A stretch of 64,000 bases of DNA, from positions 11,383,672 to 11,447,671 of the forward strand of contig NC_045144.1 in assembly GCF_008831285.2 (NCBI RefSeq), given 5' to 3'. The notes under the pieces were generated by a model. The model searched no databases. It was not told the origin of the DNA and was given only the letters and a program-made list of their open reading frames with translations. Source of the DNA: Nymphaea colorata (taxonomy: Eukaryota > Streptophyta > Magnoliopsida > Nymphaeales > Nymphaeaceae). Shown in pieces: positions 24,218-34,843 of the stretch (positions within the stretch are counted from its first letter, which is position 1; every line of letters begins with the position of its first letter). The position numbers and the translations under genes are program-made.

Positions 24218-25768
24218 CTACTTCTTTCTGTAATCTGTGTTAGCATAACGCGTATATCGCCAATCCATGCCCAAAATAACATCAAACCCATTAAGACTTA
24301 TGATCACCAACTGTGCAGGTAGGTGATGTTGATGGATCTCCACGTCTACATCAGGTAGATATTGGTTACATGAATCTTTAGCATGCATAGGGCGAACCAC
24401 CTTTAAAACATATGACATCATCCTAGCTGACGCGTCTAGTAAAGTGGCAAAACGACTAGACATAAAAGAATGAGTCACCCCTGCATCAAACAACGCTCTA
24501 GCAATGTGAGAACCAATAAGTAAAGTACCTTCGATGAGATCGTGCGCTTGAGGCTCCTCCACGATAGTTGCATAGACACGTCCAGTTGTCTTTTGAGCAC
24601 TAGAAGGATTGGCCTCGGGCTTCTTCAACTCCTTTCCTCGCATCGAGGACAATCTTTGATGAAGTGCCCCATCCTTCCATAGTGTAAATAAGCTCCGGTC
24701 TACCGATAGCACGGCTTCCCAAGGTGCACATGTGAACAAGTGGGGCACCTCGGTGAAGTCAGAGTAGCCATTGACCCCTGTTGGCATCATTGCGGTTTGG
24801 ACTGTTTTGTCTGAATGTTTAGTCATCACACCTCTTATAAGGCTTTGCCCAACCTGCAAAGTGGTGGTGCTGGACCTGCGTCCGTCCACCCTCTGAGTGC
24901 TGGCATGTCGTCTTGTGATGGCCCTTCTGAGTCCTTGCGCAATCTTCTTCCATGCGTCTCGCCATGGTGACCGCCTCATCCAAATCGCGAGGTCTGTTGG
25001 ACAAAACTCTTTTTTTCTGCTTTGCAGCCCATCACACAACTCATGCACAAACTTGTCTGCTCTGGCCTCATCTGTGGTGTAGATGTGTGGGCAATACACC
25101 TCCAAGTGTCGATACTTAGTAACATATTCTTCCAAACTCAAATGATTTTGTTGCAATTCAAGAAACTCTTGCATCTTCTTGTTTGTGGCATGCACTGAAA
25201 AGTAAGTGCTGAAGAAAGAATCTCTAAACTGCTTCCATAAGATCGACTGTTGATTTACAAACCGAATCTCACGGGTCAATTGCCACCATATTTTGGCATC
25301 ACCCTTCAACAAATAAGATCCATAATTAACTTTGTCACCTTCTTACATCTTCAGAAGCTCAAAGATGCATTCAACCTCTTCAATCCATTCCTCTGTCTTG
25401 TCTGAATTGCCATCTTCGGTAAAGAAAAGTGGTTGCGTTGACATAAACTGTTTGAATGACATCAATGTTGCTTTCTCCTTAGGTGGTGCAGTGGTGTCTC
25501 CTGTTGGAGATGCATTGCTCATTTGATTACTAACCATCGACTATACTAGTGAGGTCAGTGTCTCCAAAGTTGTTAGTAGTATGGTCTGCTGATCCACGGG
25601 TAAGGTCTGCCTTGGTGGGGTTTGAGCACCCACACCAATCTGGGCATACTGTTGCCCTAACGTACTATCATCCAACGGGGTATGTGCATCAAAATGGGCC
25701 GAACTTGGCTCTCTTTGTGCCTCTATAGCCAGCCTAGCTTGCTTCTTACCCCTGCGTCGATACTCCAT
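24218..25768 (-). pseudogene. Tekay element D: gag and protease
   Basis: Gag starts at 25768 (MEYRRRGKKQ) after T-rich sequence and CAG, and stops at 25541. A 364-codon open stretch (24218-25312) then covers capsid (GDAKIWWQLTREIRF, DKFVHELCDG), runs out of frame from about 25015 to 24640, and re-enters frame for protease. The protease has ALFDAGVTHSFMS and LNGFDVILGMDWRY. The knuckle near 24646-24690 has Tyr for both leading Cys, exactly as in element C. The long frame is therefore partly a frameshifted translation and not a working Gag. Confidence 0.87.
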
Positions 25769-25993
25769 CTGTACAAACAAAAACTCTCATTCTCAAACAA
25801 ACTCCATGACCAATCTTTCAAGTCATTTCACAGACGTGCATAAGCACAATGTTTCAAACATCAATCATATTTCGTACATATACTTTACTGTAAAATCAAA
25901 ACTGCGATAAAAGTTAAATCAAGTAAACGTGTACCTGGGCAACACAGCTTCACAGATAAGCTTTAGCTCACATCCATATTGAGGTCTGTCATA

Positions 25994-26005
25994 GCTTTGA
26001 TACCA
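25994..26005 (-). promoter_or_regulatory. primer binding site, element D
   Basis: Minus strand TGGTATCAAAGC, one change from the initiator-Met tRNA complement, four bases inside the LTR. Confidence 0.93.
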
Positions 26006-26009
26006 AAGC

Positions 26010-29000
26010 TATCACACCCCAACCTTTTGACCCTCCAATAAAAAATTTTTTATAAACATAAAACATTGAGGTGCGATGACACAACAATTCAAAAAGAAAT
26101 GACCTATGCAATTCAAAACAACATGACAACTTTTCATTATATAATCAACTTCATTCATACAAAAATCTCATTAACACATATGACAAAAATGCCCTAAACT
26201 GCAACTTTGATGCCTAAAAAAGACAAGACATCGAAGAGACCAAATTGTGATGCACCAGCACTACAAAAGACCCAAAACCTCCATAGTAGGATGTGAATGA
26301 AGTCATCTGATCAACATGCTGCCTCGGGTCTGCCAAAACCTGAAAAAGGAAACAACTAATGGCTTAGCCTCCACAGTATGTCAACAACCCAAATAAATCC
26401 CTAACCCTCTAAGGTAAGGGCTCAAATAAAAGATATAACAAATACGAAAGCAAATCACTATCATGCCATGATTGGGCATAGAGTCTCATGACTTGTCAAG
26501 AAGGCCCCTCACATAATTCACGACACGTGAAGGCCACTCAAAGGCCATACTTATCACATTCACAAATCACATGCAACTCATGTATAAACATATCATTCTC
26601 ATACATTTCATTCACATTTTTTTCAATTACATTAACCTTAGTGAATTGATAGTTCCTCTGGATGCAAACACAGGCACGACACTGCGTGCGGCATACAGCT
26701 GGGAGACAATCCCTGTGGTGGCCTGAAACAATATGGATCCATTCATGCTGCAGCAGAAGAACAATCGCCCTGGATTTGTGAATTGCAAGGAGAGATACTC
26801 AGTTTTTCCCATGACACCCAGTTTGGGAAGGTGGGAGCCCAATGCTTCAAGCACATCACACTATAATACCTTGGGGCCTTGCACCACCTATGCTCCGAAC
26901 AGGTGAGACAAGTGGCAAAGGGGAGACAACTCCCAAACACATTGCCATAACCCACTGGCCTCTCATCTCTTATTCTTTCTTTATTATCTTTATAATTGCA
27001 CATTCACAAAATGACTGGCTAGCTCATGAGGTTTGTTCACTTCACAAGTGCACACACACCTCTAATTGCCTCCACATGAGGGCTACACATATCATTAACA
27101 TTCATAGCTAGCCATTATAACAATACATGTACAACTACCCTTCAATTTCATTCATTTGTATTATGCCCATGACAATGCATATGAAATATTACAACATTCG
27201 CATCACTCATCACATCAATCATATCTTTCAAAACTTAGCCAAATCACAAAGAATAGTCTCGATTCATGATTGGCTCATAGTTGTCCTATGCAGTTACCAC
27301 TCTAGGATGCTTTCTAATGCACAATTGGGGTCGAGGAGATACTCGACTCGATACCCCACCTCATCTGTCCTAAGCAGTTACCATTTCTAGCATGCAAATG
27401 CAATTGCGTAGTGGTTTTTAAAACAAAACTAATCACACAAACATTCAATTTTCATGCATACATTCATTTAATCACATCACAATCATTCAATCACATTACA
27501 CTCATAAGATCCAACGATCCTAAAAACACACATTCAAAAGTTGGCCCCAGGCAAGGATTTGCCTGGAATGCCACCATACCTGACGCACATCGCCAAAATA
27601 CCCAAAAATGCCTTGAGCTTCGAATCTGGTCGCTCAAGATTTACTAGATATGCCCGGTGTACTTGCAAAGACAATCAAGCGATAAGTTCTCTATTCACTT
27701 CGCTTTATAATTTATACAAGTATGAAACATAATCATTAAGGCATGTCATTGCCTCAAGATGGTGTTGACGGGTAGTGTCGATCCACAAAGCCCTCCAGTA
27801 GGTCTCTTCCCAACTCTTTGAGGTTGTCACCAAACAATTAGAACTCAAAACTTGGATTCGACTTATCATATGTACGTTTCTCACTTGTTTTCCTTAGTTG
27901 AAGCATCCTCCTAATAATTACACCCAACTCACATGCTCTTTGCCAGCCAACAACACAATACGCCCATTAACAATCACATGCACCACATGTTTACTAAAAT
28001 GGTTCTAAATCTTCTCAACCAAATCAAATCTCTACCATGTTTCTAAATAGTTTCAAAAATCAACTCATAATGCTAAAGAGATAGACATACACGTGGACCC
28101 TCGTCCTTCTCAAAATAGTCTTAAACTTTCCCCAAAATAGTAACATCGCTAGCATGTATTCTAAATCATCGAATCTTTAGTCTAGCATGCTCAATCATTA
28201 ATTATACATGCGCTAACATAATACAATAAACAATTTAGGCTCAATTAGGCGTCGCTCACCCCAATCTTAGTGTCCAAACTGCTGCAATGTTTCCGGCAGC
28301 CACCTCCAATGTTCGATTGATCCCCTAGTGGCAAAAATCATACATTTTTGCCACCACCAACACTGTCTATTCGTTGTTAAGAAAAGAAAGATGTGTCCCC
28401 AAGTTGCAATTTCAATCCAACAGCCACTAACTAGTGAGAAAAAGTGAAAATGAGCTCAAGAGGAGGAGTTTGGTTGAAAGGGGTTGGTTTGGTTGTGGAA
28501 GACCGGGAACAACAAGGGAGAGAGAAGTTGAAAACGAGAGAGAGCACGAGAGACGTGAGTGGGAGGAGCTTGGCGGTAAGGAGAGGGAGTGCAGTGTGTG
28601 TGTGTGAGTGAGAGAGAGAGAGAGAGAGCTCAATTGGGAAAAAAACAAATAGAAAATGGGGAGAGAGTGTGAAGGTGACAAGAAAGACAGGGAGAGAGGT
28701 CGAGCAGAGAGAGCATGGGCAAAGGGAGTGAGAGAGTGTGTAGACAAAAGGGGGAAAAGAGGAGGAGGACAAAGGCAGCGAGAGAGACTATAGGGAGAGA
28801 TGCGAGCAAAGAGACGGGAGCGTGGGCAGGGGGAGAGCGTGTGAGGAGCATGGAATGAAGAAGGGGACTCGACAAAAACAAAATGGGACAAAGGGAGAGG
28901 CGACAGAAACAACGAGAGAGGGAGGAGGAGAAGAAGGAAGGAGGAGAAAAAAGAAGGAAGAGGCAGAGAGAGGTCGAGAGGGCTTACCAAAGCACCGCTG

Positions 29001-29206
29001 CCGCCGTCGCCCTTCCTTCGCTGGCCCAAACGTCACCGCTGCACCCTCGTCTGCCTCCCGTTTCTCATACGGTCGAGCAAGAGGAAAAGGTGAAGAGGAA
29101 GATGAGGGAGAAAAGCCCCCGCTTCTGGCTCCTCATGCAAGTGGGTTCGGGTCTGGGTCTGGGTCTGGACTCGATCCGGCCCACCTGAAAAATGTCGAGT
29201 GTTACA
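26010..29206 (-). repeat. Tekay element D, complete 5' LTR (3.2 kb)
   Basis: This is the most complete LTR of the family in the window. On the plus strand it runs from TATCACACCCCAACC (26010) to GTCGAGTGTTACA (29206); in element sense it starts TGTAACACTCGAC and ends GGTGTGATA. Near the sense start it has GGGTCT repeats (29148-29168), a GC-rich block, a splice-donor-like TTGGTAAGC (28982-28990) and then a CT-rich tract of about 550 bases (28430-28985) with a GT/GA microsatellite at 28595-28628. I see no clear TATA box. The right flank from 29207 is host-like. Confidence 0.9.
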
Positions 29207-29268
29207 TGAATAGTGCTATACATAATATGATATAGCGCTATATAAGATGTGTGTGCCTAACAGTAATT

Positions 29269-29428
29269 TAGTGGCATAGCCACATGTGGGCTGGTCCAGC
29301 TTTTTAAAATTTCTTAATTTTTACATTGGCAAATTTAATATTTACTTTGTACATGTATATATGTCCCACCAGATATAAATGTTTCTGAACAAGTGTCCTT
29401 CCAGCTAATTTTTTTGGCTCCACCACTG
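29269..29428. mobile_element. 160-bp hAT-type MITE
   Basis: The ends are inverted repeats: TAGTGGCATAGCCA at the left, and the reverse complement of the right end reads CAGTGGTGGAGCCA. Flanking 8-base duplications are CAGTAATT (29261-29268) and CAGTGACT (29429-29436), matching at six of eight positions. Eight-base duplications and CAGTGG termini are typical of the hAT superfamily. It has no coding capacity. Confidence 0.65.
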
Positions 29429-30037
29429 CAGTGACTCCTTAAACTTACACGTAACTCAGCACAAAAATGACAATATATGGCTTTTGCAATGGTAATAACA
29501 TCTTATATAATTTAATATAGCATTGTGTAAGATGTATGCTTTTACAGTTACTACAATATAGTTACATGCTTACTAAAATGATAATGTTATATACGAATCT
29601 AACATTACAAAGTGATACAGCAAAAGTTAAACGTTTGCTTGAATACATTTAAAGTTAAGACATACCCACTATTACTAACCCGTAGGTCTTCTGTAGCTAA
29701 ATGGGGCATGTATTTGCAATTCTAATCGCATAGGAGATATCATCAGAACTAAAATGGCAGTGCTTGATGCTAAAAAAGTAACAATAACACACTTTTTGTG
29801 TCACGTAAATAAGCCAAAGGCATTTCTGAAAGATCCATTTTTAATTTGCCGCGTATTGAAGGGCATTTACATTATGCCATATTCTTATTTGCTGGCATTC
29901 AGATTCACTTCGGCATTGACTATGCTTAAAAACAAAAAGTTGGCCCCCATTTCTAGAAGTGCCTGCTTACGTGCTTGCACCTTTACACTCGTAATGATTA
30001 AAATGGTCATATTTTGCAAATTTTTTTCAAGATCTTA
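29429..30037. other. no recognised gene
   Basis: AT-rich intergenic sequence. The segment ACATCTTATATAATTTAATATAGC near 29498 roughly mirrors GATATAGCGCTATATAAGATGT at 29229-29250, flanking the MITE. One 94-codon frame at 29754-30038 has no recognisable motif. Confidence 0.4.
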
Positions 30038-30235
30038 GGTTGCATTTGATTTTTTTATATCAGAAGGAATCTCAAATCCGTTATGGCTGAAATCTACTGT
30101 TGTATCAAACTGTACATTAAATCATCTACCCCAGCATAGATTTTCAATCCGTTAACGTAAAAGTAGGCATTTGAAATCAAATTAAGGAGAACTTGAAAAC
30201 CATGGATCTCAGATCTGTAGTAGTCAAACACAACC
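30038..30235. mobile_element. MITE-like element, about 198 bp
   Basis: The ends GGTTGCATTTGA and, in reverse complement, GGTTGTGTTTGA are near-identical inverted repeats. The interior is short and non-coding. I could not find a convincing target duplication, so the superfamily is open. Confidence 0.5.
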
Positions 30236-31115
30236 AATGATTAATAAAAAAGGAATTTAGCAAAAGCTAGTGAGCGGCTTCTAGATAATGACGTCTTAAC
30301 TGTAGTTTTGCTTAATTGTAGAAAGAGGTGTGTTGTGAGAAGAAGGGGTTGGGTGGAATTGCCGTTACGACTTCTGTAGTTGACCACGGTGGTGGTCGGG
30401 TTCAGCGCTGGCACGCCTTGGGTCGAAGATGGCATCAAAATTATGTTCACGGCCAGCGATGTTTCTGGGAGTTAATGAGAGAGAGGGAGAGGTGGAGTCG
30501 ACAGAAGGTGTGGCATTGGTAACGTCCCTGAAGAGGATGTAGAGAGAGGCGAGGAAAAGGCAACAAGAAAAATTTAAGGAGTGGAGAGGGAAGAAAGAAA
30601 GGGAGGGAGGAAAAAACTGTCGTCGTCATCTCATCAATTCTTTATCATCATCATTGTCTTTGCCGCTCTCTGGCGCTCGTTGCCTCCACCATCCGTCGTC
30701 TGTATGACCACGAAGCCGTCATATTATGGTAAGTTCTCTCTCTCTCGTGCCCCACTGGACCTTTGTCTTGCAAATCGCAAGCTTGAGGTAGAAACGAAAT
30801 GAAAGGGACAATATACAGGGGATGGAGGGAGAGAGGGGGAAAGTGTGTTCAAATTCTGACCTTTTTATGATAAAGAAGCTCGGTTGGACGCTGGCGGCTG
30901 TAATATGACCTTAGAAAATCTCTTCTGTTTTTTGATTTATGAATACTTATTCAGCTTAGGAAGATTTTCAGAGGAAAAGAAGACCAAGGAATAGAGTTTG
31001 TGTTCTATCTTCATTTGTTTCATGAGGGAGCAGATCCAATTTCTTTCTTGAAATTTTGAGTTCGTTTTGTGATTGTGAGTCTTCCCGAGCTGGAGGCTCG
31101 GGATCAAACTGCTCG
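30236..31115 (+). other. putative 5' untranslated region of the SAC-phosphatase copy
   Basis: A purine-rich stretch is followed by a segment ending ATTATG at 30728 with a strong donor GTAAGT, then CT repeats. A matching acceptor TTTTCAG lies at 30965-30971. The layout (leader exon, CT-rich intron start, second exon leading to ATG at 31116) is usual for plant genes. This is inferred from splice signals only. Confidence 0.4.
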
Positions 31116-31755
31116 ATGATGCCGGGGAATGAACAGCATGAACGGATTGAACATAGAAAGAATCAGACGGCTAACTGTTATCTCCACAAGTTTAGATTAT
31201 ACGAGACGAGATCGGTAAGTCAAACGAAAGAACTCTTTATTCATCATTTCATCTGCTTCATTCATCCTGCTTTCTTCAGCTATAGTGCTTCATCATGCGG
31301 GGTGGTTCGAGTTCTCAGGGTGTTTTGCCTGTTAGAATTTGTGAGCTTTCTTTTGAGGAATATGTCAGGAGTACGTGTAGACTTTTTCGTTCCTTTCGTA
31401 ATATTATCTTGTTTCTATTGGCTTGTATCGGTTTTGATGATGTCATTAACAGAACTTGGAGCTCAAGAGTTTCCTTCTCGTGAATTTTGAAGGAGCAGGA
31501 GGTTTTAAGTACATCTTGTTGGTTTTTAGCTTTTTTCTGACTAAACATGTGGAGAAAATTCTTTTAATTGCGTATCTTACTACTGTTTTCCTCCACGCAG
31601 AATTCTGGTTTTAGACAATAGGCATGGGCCTTAGGTTTTGGATATTCAATGTTTAAGTTTAATCTTTTTGTCTTTTCATTTTATCCTTGTCCTTTTTCTT
31701 TTCACATAGTTTTCGTGAACAACTTTGGTTGATACATTAATAATGCTCCACCGAG

Positions 31756-32923
31756 GCAGTGTTGTACGTACCGTACGATAGAGAGCCATATCTATCGTAC
31801 GATAGAGAGCTATATCTATCGTACGATACGTATCGTATCGTTTAGTATTTAGGATACCATACACCACCTGTATCGTAAATGGGGGGGTGTATCATTCTTG
31901 TATCACACGTATCATGCGATACAGACTCCGTATCGTACGATACGGGGCGATACACCTTGTATCGTACGATGCAGGCTTATTACGAAAAAGGGAGTCCGAC
32001 TTCTACTTTTTTGACTTCTTTTTGTAAAAACACTGTCGTTCTTCATTTCTAATGTTGAGATAATGCCGCCTTGCAGGGAAACCATCCATTTCCACCACGA
32101 AATCAGTGATTTTCACCATGAAATCATTGATTCAACCATAGATTTGTGCGTGGGTGGCTGATTTTCGTTGGAAGAAAAGGTTTTTTTTTTATTTCTTCTC
32201 CGTAAGGTATGAAATCTCTTGTTTTTACCATATATTCAGATATTTTTAGTTTTTTTACCATAGATTGAAAGATTTTGATTGTTTTCCGTTAAGTTTACCT
32301 TAGGTTTTCGGTTTTTTGTGAAGATATGACATCGTCTGATCCCACATGGCAATGGTGCAAAAGGGTGAAGGAAAATAACCGGTTAAAAATCAAATGTAGC
32401 TTTTGTGATAATACATTATCGGGAGGGATTATTAGAATGAAACACCATTTGGCAGAGACATCCAAAGATGCAGCTTCATGTGCTGTATTGACATTGAACA
32501 TTTTCACAAGTTCATTATTATCTTGTGATGTATACATAACATTTAAAACTTATTTTCTAATGCGGTATGTCATAGACTTATGGATTTTATGAATTATGAA
32601 TCTATGGTTATGAAATTAAGTTGACTTGTTGTGCTTCCTAGTTCCTAGATTGATATTGTTATGAATTTTGATGTTTATGAATGATGAAGGCGTAACTTTA
32701 TAGCAATAATAAATTTATCATTCTGTAAAACATGTTTTTTATGAAGAACATATTATTCTATATTTTAACTGATTTTTTTATGAATTTTTCGAATTTCTTT
32801 TCATTTTTTTCTGATTTTATTTATTTATTTATTTTAAATTTACGATACGGTTACGATACATTACGATACGGCGTATCTTAAAGCCAAAACAATACGGCTT
32901 ACGATACACTTTTTACAACATTG
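31756..32923 (+). mobile_element. non-autonomous hAT element in the SAC intron
   Basis: The termini are CAGTGTTGTA at the left and, in reverse complement, CAATGTTGTA at the right. The flanking 8-base duplications CACCGAGG (31748-31755) and CACCTACG (32924-32931) match at six of eight positions. Subterminal regions carry many copies of TATCGTACGATA-like palindromes (31780-31970) and TACGATACG motifs (32845-32910). Inside are a transposase 5' exon with a BED finger and then non-coding sequence, so the catalytic part is missing. The family is the same as the element at 45257-48340. Confidence 0.85.
32326..32592 (+). pseudogene. hAT transposase BED-finger exon (truncated)
   Basis: ATG at 32326 opens an 88-codon frame beginning MTSSDPTWQWCKRV. 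It contains CSFCDNTLSGG, RMKHHLAE and a later Cys, which fits the BED zinc finger found at the N-terminus of plant hAT transposases that binds the element ends. After about residue 65 it loses similarity to the element at 45398, where the DUF659-like core should follow. The leader GTGAAGATATGACATC resembles GTGAAGATATAATGTC of the other copy. Confidence 0.75.
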
Positions 32924-34242
32924 CACCTACGTCACTCATTTCCTTACTATTTAACCATTGTTCCTTTTCTTCCTTATAAATTTAGAAGTTGTATACGTAG
33001 CAAGTATGAGTTGCATGCATGTCTCTGTTTGCTATAAAAGGTATGAATAGCACCATTTCGTTTCTAATCTTGTCTCTTCATTTGTTCACCTGAACATGTA
33101 CACCTGTGTGTTGTGTCGAGAAATAAGGTGAGGAAAGGAAGTGCTACCATCGCAATAGTTGAATTCTTAGATGTGATTCTCTTCAGAGCAGGAATCTGCC
33201 AAGAGAAGTCGTGATTAGGAAGGAAATACCGAAATATTTGCAAAGAGATGCTTGAATAGATACACTGCTTGAATAATCAAAGAAAATCTGGTTTCTTTAA
33301 ATAGTTCTGTTATGGAGATTGCATTTCCATGTGCATGAATATATATATATATATATATGGATGGAATACTTAACAAGCACTCATGGTTTACAATAGTTTA
33401 CTGAATATCCAAAGGCAGATAGTTATTGATGTAAAATACCTATAGATGCTTACAATTTTTTGTTGCTTCTTTGCCATCTTGTAAGTGATGTCTCAATGTT
33501 TTCGCATTGTTGTAATCTTTATGCACAGATACCATCCCTTAATATCTGTATTGTATGTTGATTAATTTTATTTATTACTTATTTTATTCTCTATTTCTTT
33601 GATGATGAACCAGAACTTTTACATGATTGGGAGAGACAAGAATAGAATATCATGGAGTTTTAAAGATTGATAGATCAGATGCTTCAGAGCTAAATATTCT
33701 TGAAGATTCTACCACTTATACAGAGGACGAATGTCAGGACCTTTTGAAGAGAATACATGAAGGAAACAAGGCAACTGGTGGCTTGAAATTTGTGACAAAC
33801 TGTTATGGGATAATTGGTAAGTGCATAATTGATTATGTCAGAACCATTCTGTATCTTTTTTGTCTTAAGGGGATATTATCTGCAAGCTGATGCATTTGGT
33901 ACTTGGTTGTTGTGAAACTCCATTTCATTTGGTAGACATTGTAATCCCATTCAATTGTTCACATAGATTGTCATTTTAAGGTCATTTTATCATTTTAGAG
34001 AAAATAATTACTTCCTTTGGGTAACTACTCGGTTCTCTGGACCTTCTTTAAATAAATATGTGGATACTGGCAATGTAATAGTGCTTTCATTGTTATAGCA
34101 CAATCTTGCAGATGTTGAAGGAGAATTCCCTTGTCTTTAAAAACTTTCCATCTACACAATCTCCGTTGTTGTAGTATCCATGAATTTGTATCCTGCTTCA
34201 ATAGATGAGAGTGAAATCTTGTTTATTCTTGCTTAAATAAGA

Positions 34243-34580
34243 GAATCTTCTAAAAAGCACAAAAAAAACTAGTAGTGGACTGATAGTCGTTGGGGTTATC
34301 TCCACAATTAGAATCAGCGTAACCAATAAAGTCTAAATATGAACATGAGGGTAATAAACTTCTAGTGGCTGCTTTGAAACATTGAGCAAAATTCTTATCA
34401 CAGTTCTCATATGAATGGATGTTGGAGCATGTTAAATTGACTTGCTACATGTACAAAGTGAGAGTTATTTGTTCAGTACGGATAAGTAGGATAATGCTCC
34501 AACCCAAATGGTTAGGAGTAGGACTAGTAGGAGGTTCTCCATCATCAATACACATCTTTAATTCAAAAGCTTCAGGTGTC
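34243..34580 (-). pseudogene. copia RT/RNase H fragment
   Basis: On the minus strand a piece reads LDFIGYADSNCGDNP followed by NDYQSTTS, the copia RNase H motif GYADSDWAGD...RRSTTG in degraded form. It is preceded by a spoiled segment corresponding to the RT end (RTEQITLT and the following residues). It has no LTR or start of its own and abuts the LTR at 34581. Confidence 0.7.
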
Positions 34581-34843
34581 TGTCAGCCTTCTGCTAACAG
34601 AGGGCAATTACTCACGCACACTACTCTTGCGAAAGCCCAGCCTTCACACCTAACATGGGTAATTCTATTGCAAATTAGGGTTAACTCCCTTAAGGACCTT
34701 ATATACTGCGATCCATTAACATGGGGTGGGTTTATTGAGACCTACCATCCACCCGACCCAGTTCCTAAGCTGACTCCACGCAGGGCAGATCCTGCCTCTG
34801 CTGATCCGACTCTATAGATCCAATAACTCCACACCTAACAACA
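34581..34843 (-). repeat. 3' LTR of a minus-strand gypsy-like element
   Basis: The segment runs from TGTCAGCC to CCTAACAACA and so has TGT/ACA ends. On the minus strand a TATA box TATATAAGG lies at 34697-34705. Directly right of it is CTCCCCCCTTACATTTA, a polypurine tract in minus-strand sense. The second LTR is not in the window. Confidence 0.65.

Larger units (their letters stand above)
22095..28046 (-). repeat. right arm of large inverted repeat
   Basis: Reverse-complement partner of 12588-18487. It covers integrase start to gag, primer site and about 2 kb of the 5' LTR of element D. Coding parts look 96-99 percent similar to the left arm by eye, and LTR blocks about 93 percent or lower. 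Confidence 0.85.
31116..33816 (+). pseudogene. SAC-domain phosphoinositide phosphatase, two 5' coding exons, broken
   Basis: Exon 1 (31116-31214) starts MMPGNEQHERIEHRKN and ends CYLHKFRLYETRS, followed by donor GTAAGT. Exon 2 (33614-33816) follows an ACCAG acceptor, begins NFYMIGRDKNRISW and continues VLKIDRSDASELNILED and LLKRIHEGNKATGG to CYGIIG before another GTAAGT. Joined, these are the first part of the SAC domain of plant SAC phosphatases, which remove phosphates from membrane phosphoinositides. Between ISW and VLKID two bases are missing (near 33660), shifting the frame. The catalytic CX5R motif and all later exons are absent before element debris starts at 34243. The 2.4-kb intron holds a hAT derivative. 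It is most likely a truncated pseudogene; a sequencing error at 33660 remains possible. Confidence 0.8.

Noticed and set aside
24218-25312. A 364-aa intact Gag-protease in element D
   Set aside because: The middle third is read out of frame compared with the gag frame (ARRMEED) and the knuckle lacks two Cys; it is open by chance.
28427-29235. 200-codon minus frame and 137-codon plus frame
   Set aside because: Both read the GA/CT tract and GC-rich block of the element D LTR in opposite directions; neither has a domain.
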